This document shows, in pieces, positions 21,947-34,984 of a stretch of 64,000 nucleotides of DNA. The stretch covers positions 37,490 to 101,489 of the forward strand of contig JAHLJZ010000082.1 in NCBI GenBank assembly GCA_025602915.1, written 5' to 3'. Position 1 is the stretch's first letter; every line of letters begins with the position of its first letter. The notes under the pieces were generated by a model that was not told the origin of the DNA, made no database searches, and was given only the letters and a program-made list of their open reading frames with translations. The position numbers and the translations under genes are program-made. This DNA is from Paraphysoderma sedebokerense (lineage: Eukaryota > Blastocladiomycota > Physodermatomycetes > Physodermatales > Physodermataceae).

Positions 21947-24838
21947 CTAATCAACCTTAATACGGCTGCCAACCCATCGTTGCCACCACCACACAATACC
22001 AACACTTATGAGTACAACACCCAATCCCACGACCAACTCCACGACTTGCGTTCCGACAGAAGTGCTTTTAAACAACCTCAGACCGAGACGTCTATGTTTA
22101 GATTGAACCCAGGTTGGTTGAGACGGGTCAGTAACCTTCCAAACTCTGTCATCATAAGAGTACTTCAGGCCCGTGGGATATGCGAAATGGTAGTGAGTGG
22201 AAGAAAGGAGGCAAGTCGAGAAGAGACAGTCTTCATCCGGCTATTGAAGAAGCAATTAGAATCCCACCAAGGGTGTGGATAATCTCACGATTAGTCCATC
22301 TATAACACACTTATAAAGCAAACGAAAGTCATAGTGCGGCATAAATATAATCTAATACAACTTACACTACAATCATCTTCCGACTTACACGCTTTACCTC
22401 GGCTAGTTGCAGTGACATTGGCCATGAAGGTGTATAAAAATGATGGAAACAGAGGGACTGACACCCCATAAAAGAATTGAGTAGATTGGGTGCTTGGTCG
22501 TGAATTTAGCTTCCGTTTCGACACTTGCGCCATCAATGAACACGAGTTATTTTTCAGAATACAGTCTGTAAGTTCAGAAATCTGTAGAAAGAAAAACAGG
22601 CGAGCGGAACGGAACAAGTTGAAATAGACAAGATGTTAAGCCCAACACGGAGAGAAAGAGCAAGTAACACAATAGAAACTTACAAGGGTGCAGTTGGCTT
22701 GAATCTCTGGTGGTATGTTCGTTATATCCTGGATATCCTGACTGATACCGTAAACCGCTCTTGCAACAGACGTAGCAGTGTAGCATAGATGTTGAATACT
22801 TGACGGATTAAAAGCTTTATAATCATCATAAGGTGTACCAAAAAATCTGCACTCGAGGTTTAATTTACTTATTCACGAAGACCTTTATTAAAGAGACAAA
22901 TCTTACCTATTCGTATATTCTGATTGAAAATCCGAGATTACAACCGCTGGTATTTTTCGCTTTTTTAGAAACGATTGAGCAGAACTAGGCGGCAATCGCA
23001 GATTTTTTCCATTCACAATAGCACTCCTTAAATCGCCCGAAGAGAAATTGCCATTCCGATTAAGCGTGGCATTTGACGCAACATTCTTTCCAACATTATT
23101 CAAGGTCTGGACTAATTCATTGTTCGAATCCGAGGATTCGTCGACATGTAAGTAGGTAATCAAATCAGTTTTGTCTGACCCGATGTTGCCCAGCTGATTT
23201 AGCTCAATGATTGATTCGATTTTGTCAATTTTGATTGAGGTGAAATTCAAATCAATAAAACAAGGGTTACTGCAGCTGACATTATAGTAGGGACATTGAG
23301 GTACCGGATCGGAACCGAGGGGGACTGAAAAACTGCAGGTGTTGGAAGAGAGATCATCAACAAAACGGGACGACCCGATATTACCAAATGCTTCGGCATT
23401 GAAGAATGTATATATGATGTGTTTGTTAAAAGCTGAGGGCGACGTGGGTGACTAATAATCGAGGAGTTAATTTGGAAATGCAGCGCCTAACGTTTATTTT
23501 GAACCTTACTTTGGATAACGCATCAGCAACCGCCATTAGAGTTATTGCACCGTTCATAGTTCCGGCGCCTTGCGATAAATCCCGAAAAATGCTGCGAGAA
23601 TCGATTGCCGCACTGAGTAATATGATTGGTTTATTCTCTTCTATCCGCTGCGATGGAGTAGCGTACACGGAAAACCCTCCGACTGGAGAACACATTTCTT
23701 GAGAGCCTAGTCGTTAGCAACCCAAAAGAAACATGGTTGACAAAGATATAAAATAAAATGGTACCTCGACGGAGACAAACTTCCGCATTGTATGCACCGG
23801 CCATGTATGCATCAAATTCGATAGAATGCTTCGTAAACGATGAAAATCCAGAATTCTTGTTCTCTCGCGCTCGCTACTAATACGTCAGAATCCATATTTA
23901 CATTAACGTAATCAAGAAAATATCTTACATCCAACACAAGTTGAATAGTAGTCTGCAGTTCTGGTGTATCCGGGAATAATGAGAATATTGGAAATGGCTG
24001 ATTATCGAACATAAGGGAATTCGCCTAAGAAAAAGTCAGACCGGCAGGCAAATGAGCAGGCGCTCGCAATACGAAATCACACCTGCGGATTCCAGTTATG
24101 GCGATTAGGATCGGAAGCGTACATCCCAAATTCGCAATTCGGGCAAGTGGAATCATGCGACTTGATCTGTGACAGAACAGCAGATGATGTCCTATCCCCT
24201 TCAATTACCAAAAGCCCTCCGACCTTTTTAGATAAAAATAGTCGATTGATATTTTCTCTGAAAAGAAATTGGTTATTTTTGATTTCTCACCGTCTGAGTT
24301 CAGCATTCCCCACAATACCTATTTAATAGTTCAAACGGGAGGACAACTGCATATGTGTCTTGAGGAACAGTATCGAAGGAATCTATATCAGTTTGGGATG
24401 AAGCATGATACAAAACTCCGGAGAGCGGCCTCGCTGAAGCAATTCTAATTTCAGTCACCAGCAGTCAGGCGGATCCTTACAAATTAATCATAAAGAAGGA
24501 TTTAATTGTATTTAAGAAGTTGAACAGCCTAAAATTGCAGATTCAAATACTCTGTACAGCAGCAAACACTGGACTTACATGAACACCCTACTGTTCCAGT
24601 AGCATTAAGGAATCGTATGCACGGCTGAGGCAGTAACTCTTTATAAATAAGATCATATAAAAATGTCGTCGATTGCGCCCGCGCTAAAATAGTAGCAAAA
24701 CATTCACAAATCAAGATAATAATGAAGACTTGGTCAGGAAATCCCAGATATGCGGTTGAGAACTAGGCTATACTTACTCGGGATTGAAGCGCACAACACA
24801 AGGAGGAGAACTATGAATCCGTCAATACGGCGCAACAT
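21947..24838 (-). CDS. ncstn: Nicastrin, gamma-secretase subunit
   Basis: Type I membrane glycoprotein of the gamma-secretase intramembrane protease complex; its large lumenal domain gates access of substrates to presenilin. Exon 1 (24838-24778) encodes a signal peptide, MLRRIDGFIVLLLVLCASIP. Next come CIRFLNATGTVGCSC, DTYAVVLPFELLNR, LLVIEGDRTSSAVL and SDPNRHNWNP. The peptidase-like fold shows PIILLSAAIDSRSIFRDL, FFNAEAFGNIGSSRFVDDL (DYIGS region, with the conserved glutamate) and LPPSSAQSFLKKRKIPAVV. The final exon has TWVQSKHRRLGLRLF, then a membrane span VVELVVGLGVVLISVGIVWWW and a short tail ending VD. Many N-x-S/T sequons fit the lumenal location. At least nine introns. Its start lies 167 bases from the divergent CDC26 start. 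Confidence 0.9.
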
Positions 24839-25005
24839 TTGGGATGATTTCAGATACATGAATGTAGTATGTGCGAAATGTTCAAAAGACGATGGCGGAC
24901 GGAGCGAGAGGCCGAGAGGGAAGCGTTTTGTTTAAGGCACGGAACTCTATTTTGTTGATTCCTCGCACACCATCAACAGCATAGAAAAAAGTCAGCAATC
25001 TCGCC
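24839..25005. promoter_or_regulatory. Bidirectional promoter region, nicastrin/CDC26
   Basis: Only 167 bases separate the divergent start codons of nicastrin (24838, minus) and CDC26 (25006, plus), so both promoters must lie here or within 5' exons. No clear TATA box is seen. The call rests on gene arrangement. Confidence 0.5.
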
Positions 25006-25230
25006 ATGCTTCGCAGACCCCCTACTGTCATAGAGCTCACACCGGAAGATGTGAAATTCCTAGACGCAAAACGATTAAAGAAATTCGCTCAATCAACCAC
25101 CAATTCGTCTAATTCGACGACTGATGGCGATCATGGTTCCTTTGAACCAGAGGGTATGAAGAGAATTCAAGAATGGGATAAGAAGCGAGAGACATCCAGT
25201 ATTGCTTCTAGAGTGATGGGAAGATTTTGA
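25006..25230 (+). CDS. cdc26: Anaphase-promoting complex subunit CDC26/Hcn1
   Basis: Small APC/C subunit that stabilises the TPR protein APC6/Cut9 in the ubiquitin ligase driving anaphase and mitotic exit. The intronless frame of 74 residues starts MLRRPPTVIELTPEDVKF, matching the conserved CDC26 start (MLRR.PT.IEL...D) that inserts into the APC6 TPR groove. The rest is a charged, probably disordered tail ending MGRF. Length is normal for the family (about 65-90 residues). Confidence 0.85.
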   Translation: MLRRPPTVIELTPEDVKFLDAKRLKKFAQSTTNSSNSTTDGDHGSFEPEGMKRIQEWDKKRETSSIASRVMGRF

Positions 25231-26180
25231 TAACAGCGTTTAACCTAACTTGCTATCAGCAATGGTATTGTGGTTATCCTATTCAGATTCGTCGAGGTCA
25301 TCAGCGGCAGGAACTGACACTATTTCTATCAGCTATCGTCATACTACGTTATTTATTCTGACAATGTATGTCACATATGTAATAATAATTCATTCCACCG
25401 TCAAAAAGTAAAGTCTCGTTTTCACATTCTTAATAGATTGCATTCACCCCGTTGCATTCCACCTGATGTTCACTGGCGTCCAAATACTGCTTCCGTCGTT
25501 TGCACAAAAGTGAAATCAGTTTTCTACGATTGAATAACCAAGGAGATAAATAATAGGGCAAGGATTGCTGAAAAATAGCTATTATTGAAACTCAGGAAAG
25601 TTCAAATGATAGTTTTCGTGCTTTAGCACTAATACACTGTCCACGCGCTCGATTCCGTTTACATTCATAGTGGAAGTAATTGCGATCGATTCATGCCAAC
25701 CGATTATCCATCAAGAACAGTCATTATTTGACTTATAAAGCAGTAACGACTAGAAAGATCATTGCCATGGCTCTGAATACTATCTCTGACCGTCATATCA
25801 TTCAATCGACATTGAAATTGTGACCAGTTATAGGAGATATTTAATCATAATTGATAAAGCAGGAGAATAATTCAACTCTCTCGCCCTGATTCCTGAAATA
25901 ACTCTGCACACAGCATAACTTAATAACATTTACTTCGTGTTTACTTGCACAGAGTCGCCCTTCTCAAGTGTGATCCATCCGCGTCAAGTGAAGTGACGTC
26001 AGTTGGTTAGCCTTTTGACTACTTGAAGAATTTAAATAAGTTTTCAGCGTCGAGCCTACACTGTATAGTAATTCACATTAATCAGTCTTTATTGATCCTT
26101 CTCTGTGTGCTCTTGTCAATTTTTATGAAATCGGTTATCGCATTAGTCCACTGAAAGCTCTCACTCAACAGCTAGACAAA
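25231..26180. other. Intergenic, CDC26 to ALG12
   Basis: About 950 bases without a coding frame. A palindromic TGACGTCA lies at 25994-26001, about 180 bases before the ALG12 start. No RNA gene or repeat recognised. Confidence 0.45.
25994..26001. promoter_or_regulatory. CRE-like palindrome upstream of ALG12
   Basis: A perfect TGACGTCA octamer, the consensus site for CREB/ATF bZIP factors (Hac1-like factors use related sites), lies about 180 bases upstream of an ER glycosylation gene. An octamer can occur by chance, so this is only suggestive. Confidence 0.3.
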
Positions 26181-29152
26181 ATGGATCAAATCATCCGATT
26201 GTCAGTTTTCGGTTTGATAGCTATCTACGTAGTGACATCGCCCTACACCAAAGTCGAAGAAACATTCAACTTGCAGGCTACTCACGACATAATTAATGAG
26301 GGCGTGATCAATTTAGCTAATGTAAGATGACCTCTTGACTGGCTGCAACAGCGTGTTCGTTCCGATTAAACTAATTAAATCCATATACTCTTTATGTATA
26401 TTTTGCTTCATGCATAACAGTACGATCACTTCAAGCACCCTGGGGTTGTGCCCAGAACATATATAGGGGCACTTGCACTGTCTGGACTATCATATCCAGT
26501 GATCAAGCTCGCCTCAGCCTTACATGCTGTAGTAACGGCCGAATGGAATTTCCGTACGTGAACCCACAAGTTCAGAACCATTAGCTCAATGTTCAACATT
26601 ACACTCGACCAACTAACTTAATGGTAAATTTCCGCAGTATATATTGCCACATTTATTGCCACGTCGCATTATGTTTACCAGATTGCAGCCAACTTAATAC
26701 AATCGAAATTGTTCCGAATCACAGATAGTTCGATTTCTCCGGAGCCAAAATCTGATGGTGGAAATCATGGATTACGAAACAACGTTGTAATGCCTACCAT
26801 CACACTTATTTTATGGGCCACAGTAGTTTTGACAGCATTGACGGTATTAGAACTAATGCTTTCGACGTATTCCCCCAACCGGTCATTAAGTGCAGTCAAT
26901 TTCGATGGTTCGTACTCTCAGAATTACCCACCTTAGCATACCCGCAACCTACGAATATTGATTTGTTGCTATGATATACAGGTCGCATAAGTCTTGGAGT
27001 CGTTCTGGCTGTCGGATATGTTTCATATCACAAATATATTCGGAAAACGCTATCTCAATCCAGAATTTTTTCGTCCTCGATTTTACTGCCGGCGGTCTTG
27101 ACAGCTCTTTTTGTGTGTTTCGGCTTATACTTCAATACATATAATCATCTGCCCGACGTCGCAAAGAATCCCCAGCAGTCAAATGGGATTACCAAATTCA
27201 TACAACAATATATCGGTACTTTGCTCTTCTTCATCCGTCCATCGGAAAACTTGGTTGTACTTTTCTAACACAAAATTTCACATATGATTCATACAGTCCG
27301 AATAATATTAGGCTTCGCCGTAGCTTCAAGCTACATATTCGTTTCTAAAATTGCGGGCCTGATATTCGATCAGAGAATAGCCAATAAATACTTGATTTTA
27401 ACATTGTCGCAATTCCACGGGATGTTCTGGGTGTCAAGGACTTTGCCGAATACATTCGCGTTCATCTTAAGTAAGCCATATATTAACCAAGACGCTTTAA
27501 ATTTAATGATGCTAACCGTAATGTGTACATAAAGCGAATTACGCCTTCGGATTCTTTCTTCGCTCACATTTCCGCATCTCACCTGGCCACAACCCCCGCT
27601 CCGACTATGTAAAGTCGATCTTCCTATTTGTGTTTGCGACTGCTGTCTTCCGATCAGAAATAGCGGCACTACTAGTACCCCTTTACCTCACGGAACTCTC
27701 GCTTCGACGAGTAAAATTTTCGTGGCTACTTAAAACTGGTGTTACATGCGGACTAATTAGCATCGGTTCGTTTCGATTTATTCTTCCCTTGGTACTGGGT
27801 GTGGGCGTCCTTCTAAATTCGTGTTCTCTTTTCGCCACGTACAATTAGCAACGACAACTCTCGTTGACTCTTCTTTTTATCGGACTCCAATCTATCCTGA
27901 GTTACAAGTCTTCTTATTCAATACGTATCACAATCAATCACATCGATGGGGAGTCTCGCCGTTCCATTCGTATTTCACGGAACACCTGCCTAAACTGTTA
28001 ATGGCCGCTCTACCATTAGCTATGTATGCCATCTGCAAAGGATCCAGTAATCGTGGACTTCGAATCGATTCAAACTTAAGTTTGGTAAATGCAAGCTCAG
28101 TTGATGGTGTCGTATCCAAATTCAAGAACTCCGATGAAAATGTAAGTGGCGGAGAAACAGACACGAACATTTTGAAAACCGCAAAGACTGGTCCCGAGAT
28201 GAGTCAAGTCAGTCAACAGACGGCCATTGTCCGAAAATTGGCATTTGTCGCTTCTTGTTTTGTGATGTTGTACAGTTTCCTGGGACATAAGGAGTGGCGG
28301 TTTATTGTATATATCGTCCCTTGGTTTAACTTAATTGCAGCAGTCGGATGGCAATCTCTGTAAGTTAGCATTTCGTCCGCCTCTAACGTTTAGCGATATA
28401 GGCAGTCAGTAACCCAATGCGTTCTAATAGGTCGCACCGAAAACGACTTCTGAGAAACCTAATCGTTGGGTCATTAATCATTGCTTCGTTCGCCTCCTCG
28501 GCCTTAATGGCATATATCTCGTCACATAACTATCCGGGAGGCGCCGCATTATCTGAGCTGCATAATGTTCTCCATAATAATAAACAGTTCTATTCAAACG
28601 GTATGCGTTCTTTCTTACATGAAGTTATCTGATCACGGCACTAACGCTTACTCTGTAAATCCATGTACTCGTTTAGTGCCTGTTCATTTAGATACATACA
28701 CCTCACAGACCGGAGCTTCCTTATTTGGTCAATTATCTCCGACAGTATCATACACTCGTCTTGAAACGGCAAAAGCACCCGAAGATCCAAACGATCCAAC
28801 GGAACATGAGTATCTGGATAAAGTATACTTTGGACAGTTTGATTATATAGTCACATCAACTCCGAACGATAAAAGTCATGAAGAATTCGAAATAGTGAGT
28901 TGGGTCAACGGATTAAGCGGGGTAAAGTCGAATTTCGGACAGCTAACAAGATGGGGCGGTCTCAAAAAAAGGCTCATAGAATCCTTTAGTTGGTGGAAAT
29001 GCACTATCGAGAAAGTTTGGCGCAAAGACTTCAATCATTGCGACGAAGAGAACGAAGAGACGCCGAAAACCGTTATAGATCTATGCGCTATCCAAGTGCA
29101 GACAGATAAAAAGATAGCAATTATGAGAAAAAAGGCAGTCAGCACCCTGTAA
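26181..29152 (+). CDS. alg12: ALG12 alpha-1,6-mannosyltransferase
   Basis: GT22-family ER membrane enzyme that adds the eighth mannose, alpha-1,6-linked, to the dolichol-linked N-glycan precursor in the ER lumen. Exon 1 starts MDQIIRLSVFGLIAIYVVTS and contains the family hallmark SPYTKVEETFNLQATHDI. The next exon gives YDHFKHPGVVPRTYIGALA. Later exons encode a polytopic protein with FHGMFWVSRTLPNTFAFIL, YAFGFFLRS-like text, FRSEIAALLVPLYL, NQSHRWGVSPFHSYF, LLMAALPLAMYA and FLGHKEWRFIVYIVPWFNL, the last a conserved GT22 block. The C-terminal part resembles ALG12 lumenal sequence (LVPVHLDTYTSQTGASLFGQ). A polar loop of about 45 residues (about 28060-28215) precedes the FLGHKEWRF block. Roughly eight introns. 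Confidence 0.9.
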
Positions 29153-30103
29153 AAATCAAAAACACAATAAACTCACTTCTTAATCGTAAAGTTTGCTCAA
29201 TTAAGACCTTTTCAAAAGCGTTTAGGCCTTTTGCTTTTTTCGTCTTGTACTTCATTATGTCTTTTCAGACCAGGATTGCTTGCCTTGGAATCGCCTGTTT
29301 TTGTCTTTCGCCTTTGTCTTTGGTCAGAGAGAACTATAAGGGAATTGGTCAGAATTTGGATCTCTTCAATCGCATCAACATGCAAAATATCAATAAAAAA
29401 TCAAACCTTGCAGTCGATTGAAAACATTATCTTTCCTTTCCCTTAACTTCTCCCTTAAGTCTTCTACTGACTCTTCATCTGGAGCATACTTCATATTCAG
29501 CATAGTACCAAAGAACGACTTTTCTTTCAGTTTACGCTTCGAAATTCTAACAAAATGTTCAGTTTTTTAGAAGTTTACATTCCTCAAAAATTTCAAGCAA
29601 ACCTAGCAGAATAGATTTCCCGATAAGAAATGAGATACGAGTCACAAAATTCTTCAGTATTTGGATGATCTTTCAGTTTTTCGTATCTATTTGTTCACTG
29701 TGAGTAGATTACTTCGAAGTCTTTATGAAGCTGCCGAAAAGAATGTTACCGTTCAATTTCCCCATACTCCTCCAGTTTGAGGATTAACTCTTTCTCGATG
29801 TTGATACGTGGGACGTTGTTAATTAAGACATGTCTGATTGTCAGAAGTTAGACCATTAATTTTGTGGTCACATCGAGAAGAGCCGATCTAGAATCTCAAG
29901 CTCCCAACAGACCTTGATTCTTGATTAATCGTATAAACTTTTGGTGCTGACATTTATGTGACTAGTGTTGTTCAAATACTAGATAAATTTTGGAAAGGAA
30001 GAGTTGGGGATCGCAAGGTCTGGCGCGGTCCTAAAGGCCTGAAGTCCTTCCTTGAAATGACACGTGCATTCACACATAGCAATTCATAAAGTTGGCTAAT
30101 TTA
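29153..30103. other. Intergenic between convergent ALG12 and BRCC36
   Basis: About 950 bases, AT-rich, with no convincing coding frame. I looked for tRNA A and B boxes and saw none. Confidence 0.45.
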
Positions 30104-31913
30104 TTACGACAAATCTATAAGCATCATCGCATCGCGCTTCTTCCTTTCACTTTCCTCGTTATCATTATTTCTGGATATACTACCAGAAGTACTCGAACCA
30201 CCAGACCCAGAACCCAGACCGCCAATCAATATACTGTTAAACATCTCTGAGTTAGAGGCAGAACTTGGATTTTGATGTGAACTTGAATTATTCATAAAGG
30301 ACTGTGAGTCAAAGTCTAAATTCGCTATTGCGTCAGACAAGGAGAACGCCAAGGAAGATGATACAGAAGGGGTTCGGGATGATGTTCTAGCGGGCGGTGT
30401 GGACGGTGAGATTGAGGATGGGTTTGATAGAATGTCTAAAAGACGAGTCTTTTCGGATTGAAGATAAGCAAGCTACAGAAGACATGGAATATTGGAAACA
30501 GCCAGAATATGGTTTCATACAAAAAGCAGAAAATCAAAAAAGTTATATGTCGACTCTTAGAAAAAATAAGGCGAAGTTTAAAGCACAAACCGACGCTTCA
30601 TTTTCCTTTTGCTTCTCCTTCATCATGACAATCAACGGCCCCAATATTTTATCAACTATGTGCATCAATCCAGTTAAATAAGTGCACGAATAATACAGCA
30701 TGCTTGTTTTCGGCAATCCAATATCGCTGGTCAATTTTTCAACCTCGCTAAAGGAAGGCGACAGGAGCGACGACTGCGACGACAAAAATGGCTGTGACAA
30801 GCTACTCGGCGATCCAAAATTAATGAAATCTGAATAATCGCTATGTGGTGACGTCGGGATTTGAGTAGGGATAGCTGTACGATTCGCAGTATTGTCGAAT
30901 CCTGTAACCCCTAAATCAACCAAGGTTCCTTCGCTCCTTTTCCTGGTGCCAGTAATCCCTGGTGTATTCCCATCAACGTTGATCCCGCAGGCTCTAAGGA
31001 ATGCATTCCTTGCTTCCCAGAATAATATTTCAGGTATTGAGACAAGAGTTTCCAGAGATTGCTTGACTAAAGTCGCTGATGGGATGATTTGAATGGGAAC
31101 TTCTAAGTGAGTATACGGCGGCATTGACGTAGATTGGAAGGCAGTTAACTGGAGACGCTGGGACTACGGATGAGTGGAGGTTAATTGTGGTCGGGAAATC
31201 ATAAACCATTTAGTATAGCCGATCTTAAAACAACATGTAGCATACGTTATCGGCATTCCTATTAAAGCAACTAAATATTATACCAAAGAAACGGGAATCC
31301 ATCATCTGCTGATCTGCCTGTGTTTTTACATCTATCAAGGAGCGAGTCAGATATTATGTTACCACCGGCGGATATGAGTTAACGCACCAACATGTGAGGG
31401 AAATACAGTTATATTAGGATGCGAATGATACTATACATTTTCAACATTTAGTACGGCAACCAGTATGATAAATGTAACTACACTTCAACATACCCATCCA
31501 ATAATTCCTGTGGGCCTTCCCGTTTCTTTTGAAATGCGCTATTTGTAATACAATAATTCAAACGTTGGGCATAGTTATATAAGTGGATTATGATAATTGC
31601 GAAACATACTTCAGCATGTTGAGTTGCTTCGATCAACTGCTCCGGTGCAATTTCGACACGGTCTTGCCTTTTATCGAGGCGAGTTAGGAGGAGTAAAGAC
31701 GTCACTTCGGCAATGTAAGCTGTGGGTGTGGAGGAAAGCTACATATATCTTTTGTCAACTTGGCACATTCAGGCTTGCTGATGACTAAAATAGAGTCACC
31801 TTCCACTCCCCTAAGAGCAATCCCATTATTTCCTCCTTGGATGTGGTCAGAGCATGGGATAGGCACACAAAATAAACGTCAGTGGGAATATGGACAGCTG
31901 TGAGATTGTACAT
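30104..31913 (-). CDS. brcc3: BRCC36 (BRCC3) K63-specific deubiquitinase, JAMM family
   Basis: Zinc metalloprotease that cleaves Lys63-linked ubiquitin chains in the BRISC and BRCA1-A complexes. Exon 1 (31913-31800) gives MYNLTAVHIPTDVYFVCLSH and SKEEIMGLLLGEW with the JAMM glutamate. The next exon has LLTRLDKRQDRVEIAPEQL. The active-site exon (about 31435-31390) gives YHSHPNITVFPSHV; its neighbour supplies the aspartate in DVKTQADQQMMDSRFFG and IIFSCFN. The JAMM pattern HxHx7SxxD is thus complete across an intron. LQLTAFQSTSMPPYTHLEVP and IQIIPS match the BRCC36 C-terminal half. The last exon (about 30430-30104) adds about 110 Ser/Pro/Gly-rich residues absent from animal BRCC36. About five introns. 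Confidence 0.92.
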
Positions 31914-32203
31914 TCTGGAAACTCGTCAGGGTATACTAGTGGAAACGGAAGGACAAGGCTTTGTTGAGGTTACTCAGCTATTCCGCGAGAGTAGAATGGC
32001 GCGAAGAAAGCTTCCAGGTAAAAGTCATTTAAGTCGACTGCTATGGAGAGGTGAAAGCAATATCAAGAACCGGTATTTGTATTGAATCAAACACTTTGCA
32101 CAAGACATTGGCAAGTTCAATTGTGATTTTGAGTGATATCCACATTTATTCAGGAACCACACTTATTCATTAGACAAGTAGAGAAGCCTTATTACAAAGA
32201 CAT
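31914..32203. other. Intergenic, BRCC36 upstream region
   Basis: About 290 bases between the BRCC36 start and the 3' end of the ubiquitin-RPS27A gene on the same strand. The short plus-strand frame 31882-32085 has no recognisable content. Confidence 0.45.
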
Positions 32204-33046
<843 letters not shown>

Positions 33047-34205
33047 TTTCACTATAAAGACGATCGAATAAGAAGAGCGAACGGTTAACTTTTCAGATAA
33101 TAGCGGGAATGACAAGCTAATCTAAATCTTTCGCAGTAATAGATTGAGATGTCCTCACCTGTCAGCTAGAAAGAACGTCAGACAGTGACCAGCGATTAAA
33201 GAAGGAACGGAAAAAAAATGTGCACGTGAAATATTGCTATGGCAATCGATTCACGTTCATCAATCGACGTTGGAAAGATATGTACATGCTGGTGTACAAA
33301 TTTACGGAATGAGTAATCGAAAAGTTAATTCTATGAGAAAATTGCATATACATTTATTTTACTAATCAGGTCAGATTTTTTGTTGATATGAGTGCGCGGG
33401 CTATTACTTGCCGCTCAGCGCCGGCATTGCTTCATAATCGGAATATTGCCGAAGACCAAATATGCCGTTTTCCCAATTGATCTAGAAATTATATATTAAC
33501 ATTGTAATCTATTTGTAAACTTGTGGTGTCTTCACCTCGGTGTATCGCTTTGCTCAAAAGACAAAGTGGTAATGACCAGGGGGAGGTTAATATTCCGGAA
33601 CGAAGCGTCTTTATTCGTTTGTTATGACCGCTAACAGTGACAATTAAACCAGTATTTGTCATGATGATCAAAGTCGGATATTTGCCAAGAGGGGCTGAGG
33701 ATTGTTGGAAATTCTTCTGAGGTGTCGGTATTTACGAAACAATCAAACAAGCGAAGCATGCCATAAGAATATTAATTGATTCCAGCTACACTGATTCGAG
33801 CTTAATAAGGTTTTACTTGAACATACAATGGTTATGTTGTGAAAGTAAACCCATTCCGAGAAACACTTAACTCCTCTAACACAGGCTGAGAATTGGCTGA
33901 CAGGCTGAGCTTTCAACCGAAAGTGGACGAAATTGGCATTTTAGAATACAATATAACAGTTGTTGTTTTGTCTGAGTGTGGTGGCTAAAAATGATAATGC
34001 GGTAATTGATCATGAAATGGCAGGGAGGCTGTTGGCTCCGCGCAGACAATCGTAATGCCGACCACAAATTCCACGCGAACGAGCTTACAGCTTCTAATCA
34101 ATTGCATAAGCTGTGATTTCAATTTTCAAACACATAAATAGCAGATGTCCCCACAAATATTCTTACAGTCTAGCGTCAATATTGCACACCGTAAAATTTT
34201 GTAAG
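33047..34205. other. Intergenic with possible small unresolved exons
   Basis: About 1.16 kb. On the minus strand, short stretches such as INWENGIFGLRQYSDYEAMP (about 33480-33405) and SGHNKRIKTLRSGILTSPW (about 33630-33570) could be exons of a small gene. I could not assemble a convincing frame and do not call one. The 5' part must include the RPS27A promoter. Confidence 0.4.
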
Positions 34206-34984
34206 ATGTTGCTTTCTTCCCGCACTTCAAAGATTTTTGTATTCTTCGCACTCGCTTTGTTGCAGATTGCCACACACAATCATGGTACGTTAGGTGACGC
34301 TTTCTTTGTGCTACGAATGATAATATTCTAAATTTTTTTTGGATTGCAGGACTAGCAACTGCTGCAGTAGTGGTTCGACGGGACGAGCATATGTCTGCTA
34401 GCCAGTTTGATTTCGGTGCCCTTGATGCAGCTGGTGACAATGCGGCGAAAAAAGCAGCAGGGCAAAAGGGGGCTAATGGTGGGGCGAATGGTGGAGCAAA
34501 CGGAGGAGCAAACGGAGGAGCAAACGGAGGTGGTAATGGAGGAACACCCACGACTCCACCCAAAAATACCACTCCTCCTGCCAAACAGGCACCAGGGAAA
34601 ACACCTCCCGCAACAGGTACAACACCTCCCGCAAGAGCACCAGCCACCGGTAACAACTCCACAGCTCCTGGGGCCGGCACTGGCGGCGGTACAAATACGA
34701 CGAGACCTGCTCCTGCACCTGGAGCTGGTGGATCTAATAGCACGACACCTGCTCCTGCTCCGGGAGCTGGAGGCAACAACGGCACGGCTCCTGCGCCTGT
34801 TCCTGCTCCTGCTCCTGGTGCTGGTGCCGGAACACCACCGCCTAAAAATCCAGGCCAGAAAGACGTCACTTCGCTAATTTTGAACGCCGTTCAATCCCTT
34901 AATCAAGTTACCAGCACCTTGAACAATATGTTGGTACAGGCAGTGCAGGGAAGTAAACCAGCTAGTGATGGACAACAAGAGTGA
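34206..34984 (+). CDS. Secreted Gly/Asn/Pro-rich low-complexity protein
   Basis: Two exons, 34206-34285 and 34350-34984. Exon 1 encodes a signal peptide, MLLSSRTSKIFVFFALALLQ. The mature protein has NGGA repeats (34468-34543), then a Pro/Ala/Gly/Thr-rich stretch with several N-glycosylation sequons (NNST, NTT, NST, NGT) and the recurring block PAPAPGAGG, and finally an amphipathic helix VTSLILNAVQSLNQVTSTLN. This resembles structural or adhesive cell-surface proteins of fungi, but no family is recognised. The last NGGA units are nearly identical at base level, which suggests recent expansion. The 247-residue open frame on the opposite strand is a shadow of this GC-rich repeat. Confidence 0.75.
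34468..34543 (+). repeat. In-frame 12-base tandem repeat (NGGA units)
   Basis: About five to six tandem 12-base units encoding Asn-Gly-Gly-Ala, the central three identical (aacggaggagca). Such repeats change copy number by slippage, giving length variation in the surface protein that contains them. Confidence 0.8.

Noticed and set aside
34126-34869. 247-residue minus-strand open frame rich in Pro, Ala and Gly
   Set aside because: It is the antisense of the repeat-rich secreted protein; lack of stops comes from GC-rich repeats, and the plus-strand frame has a signal peptide and a sensible intron.
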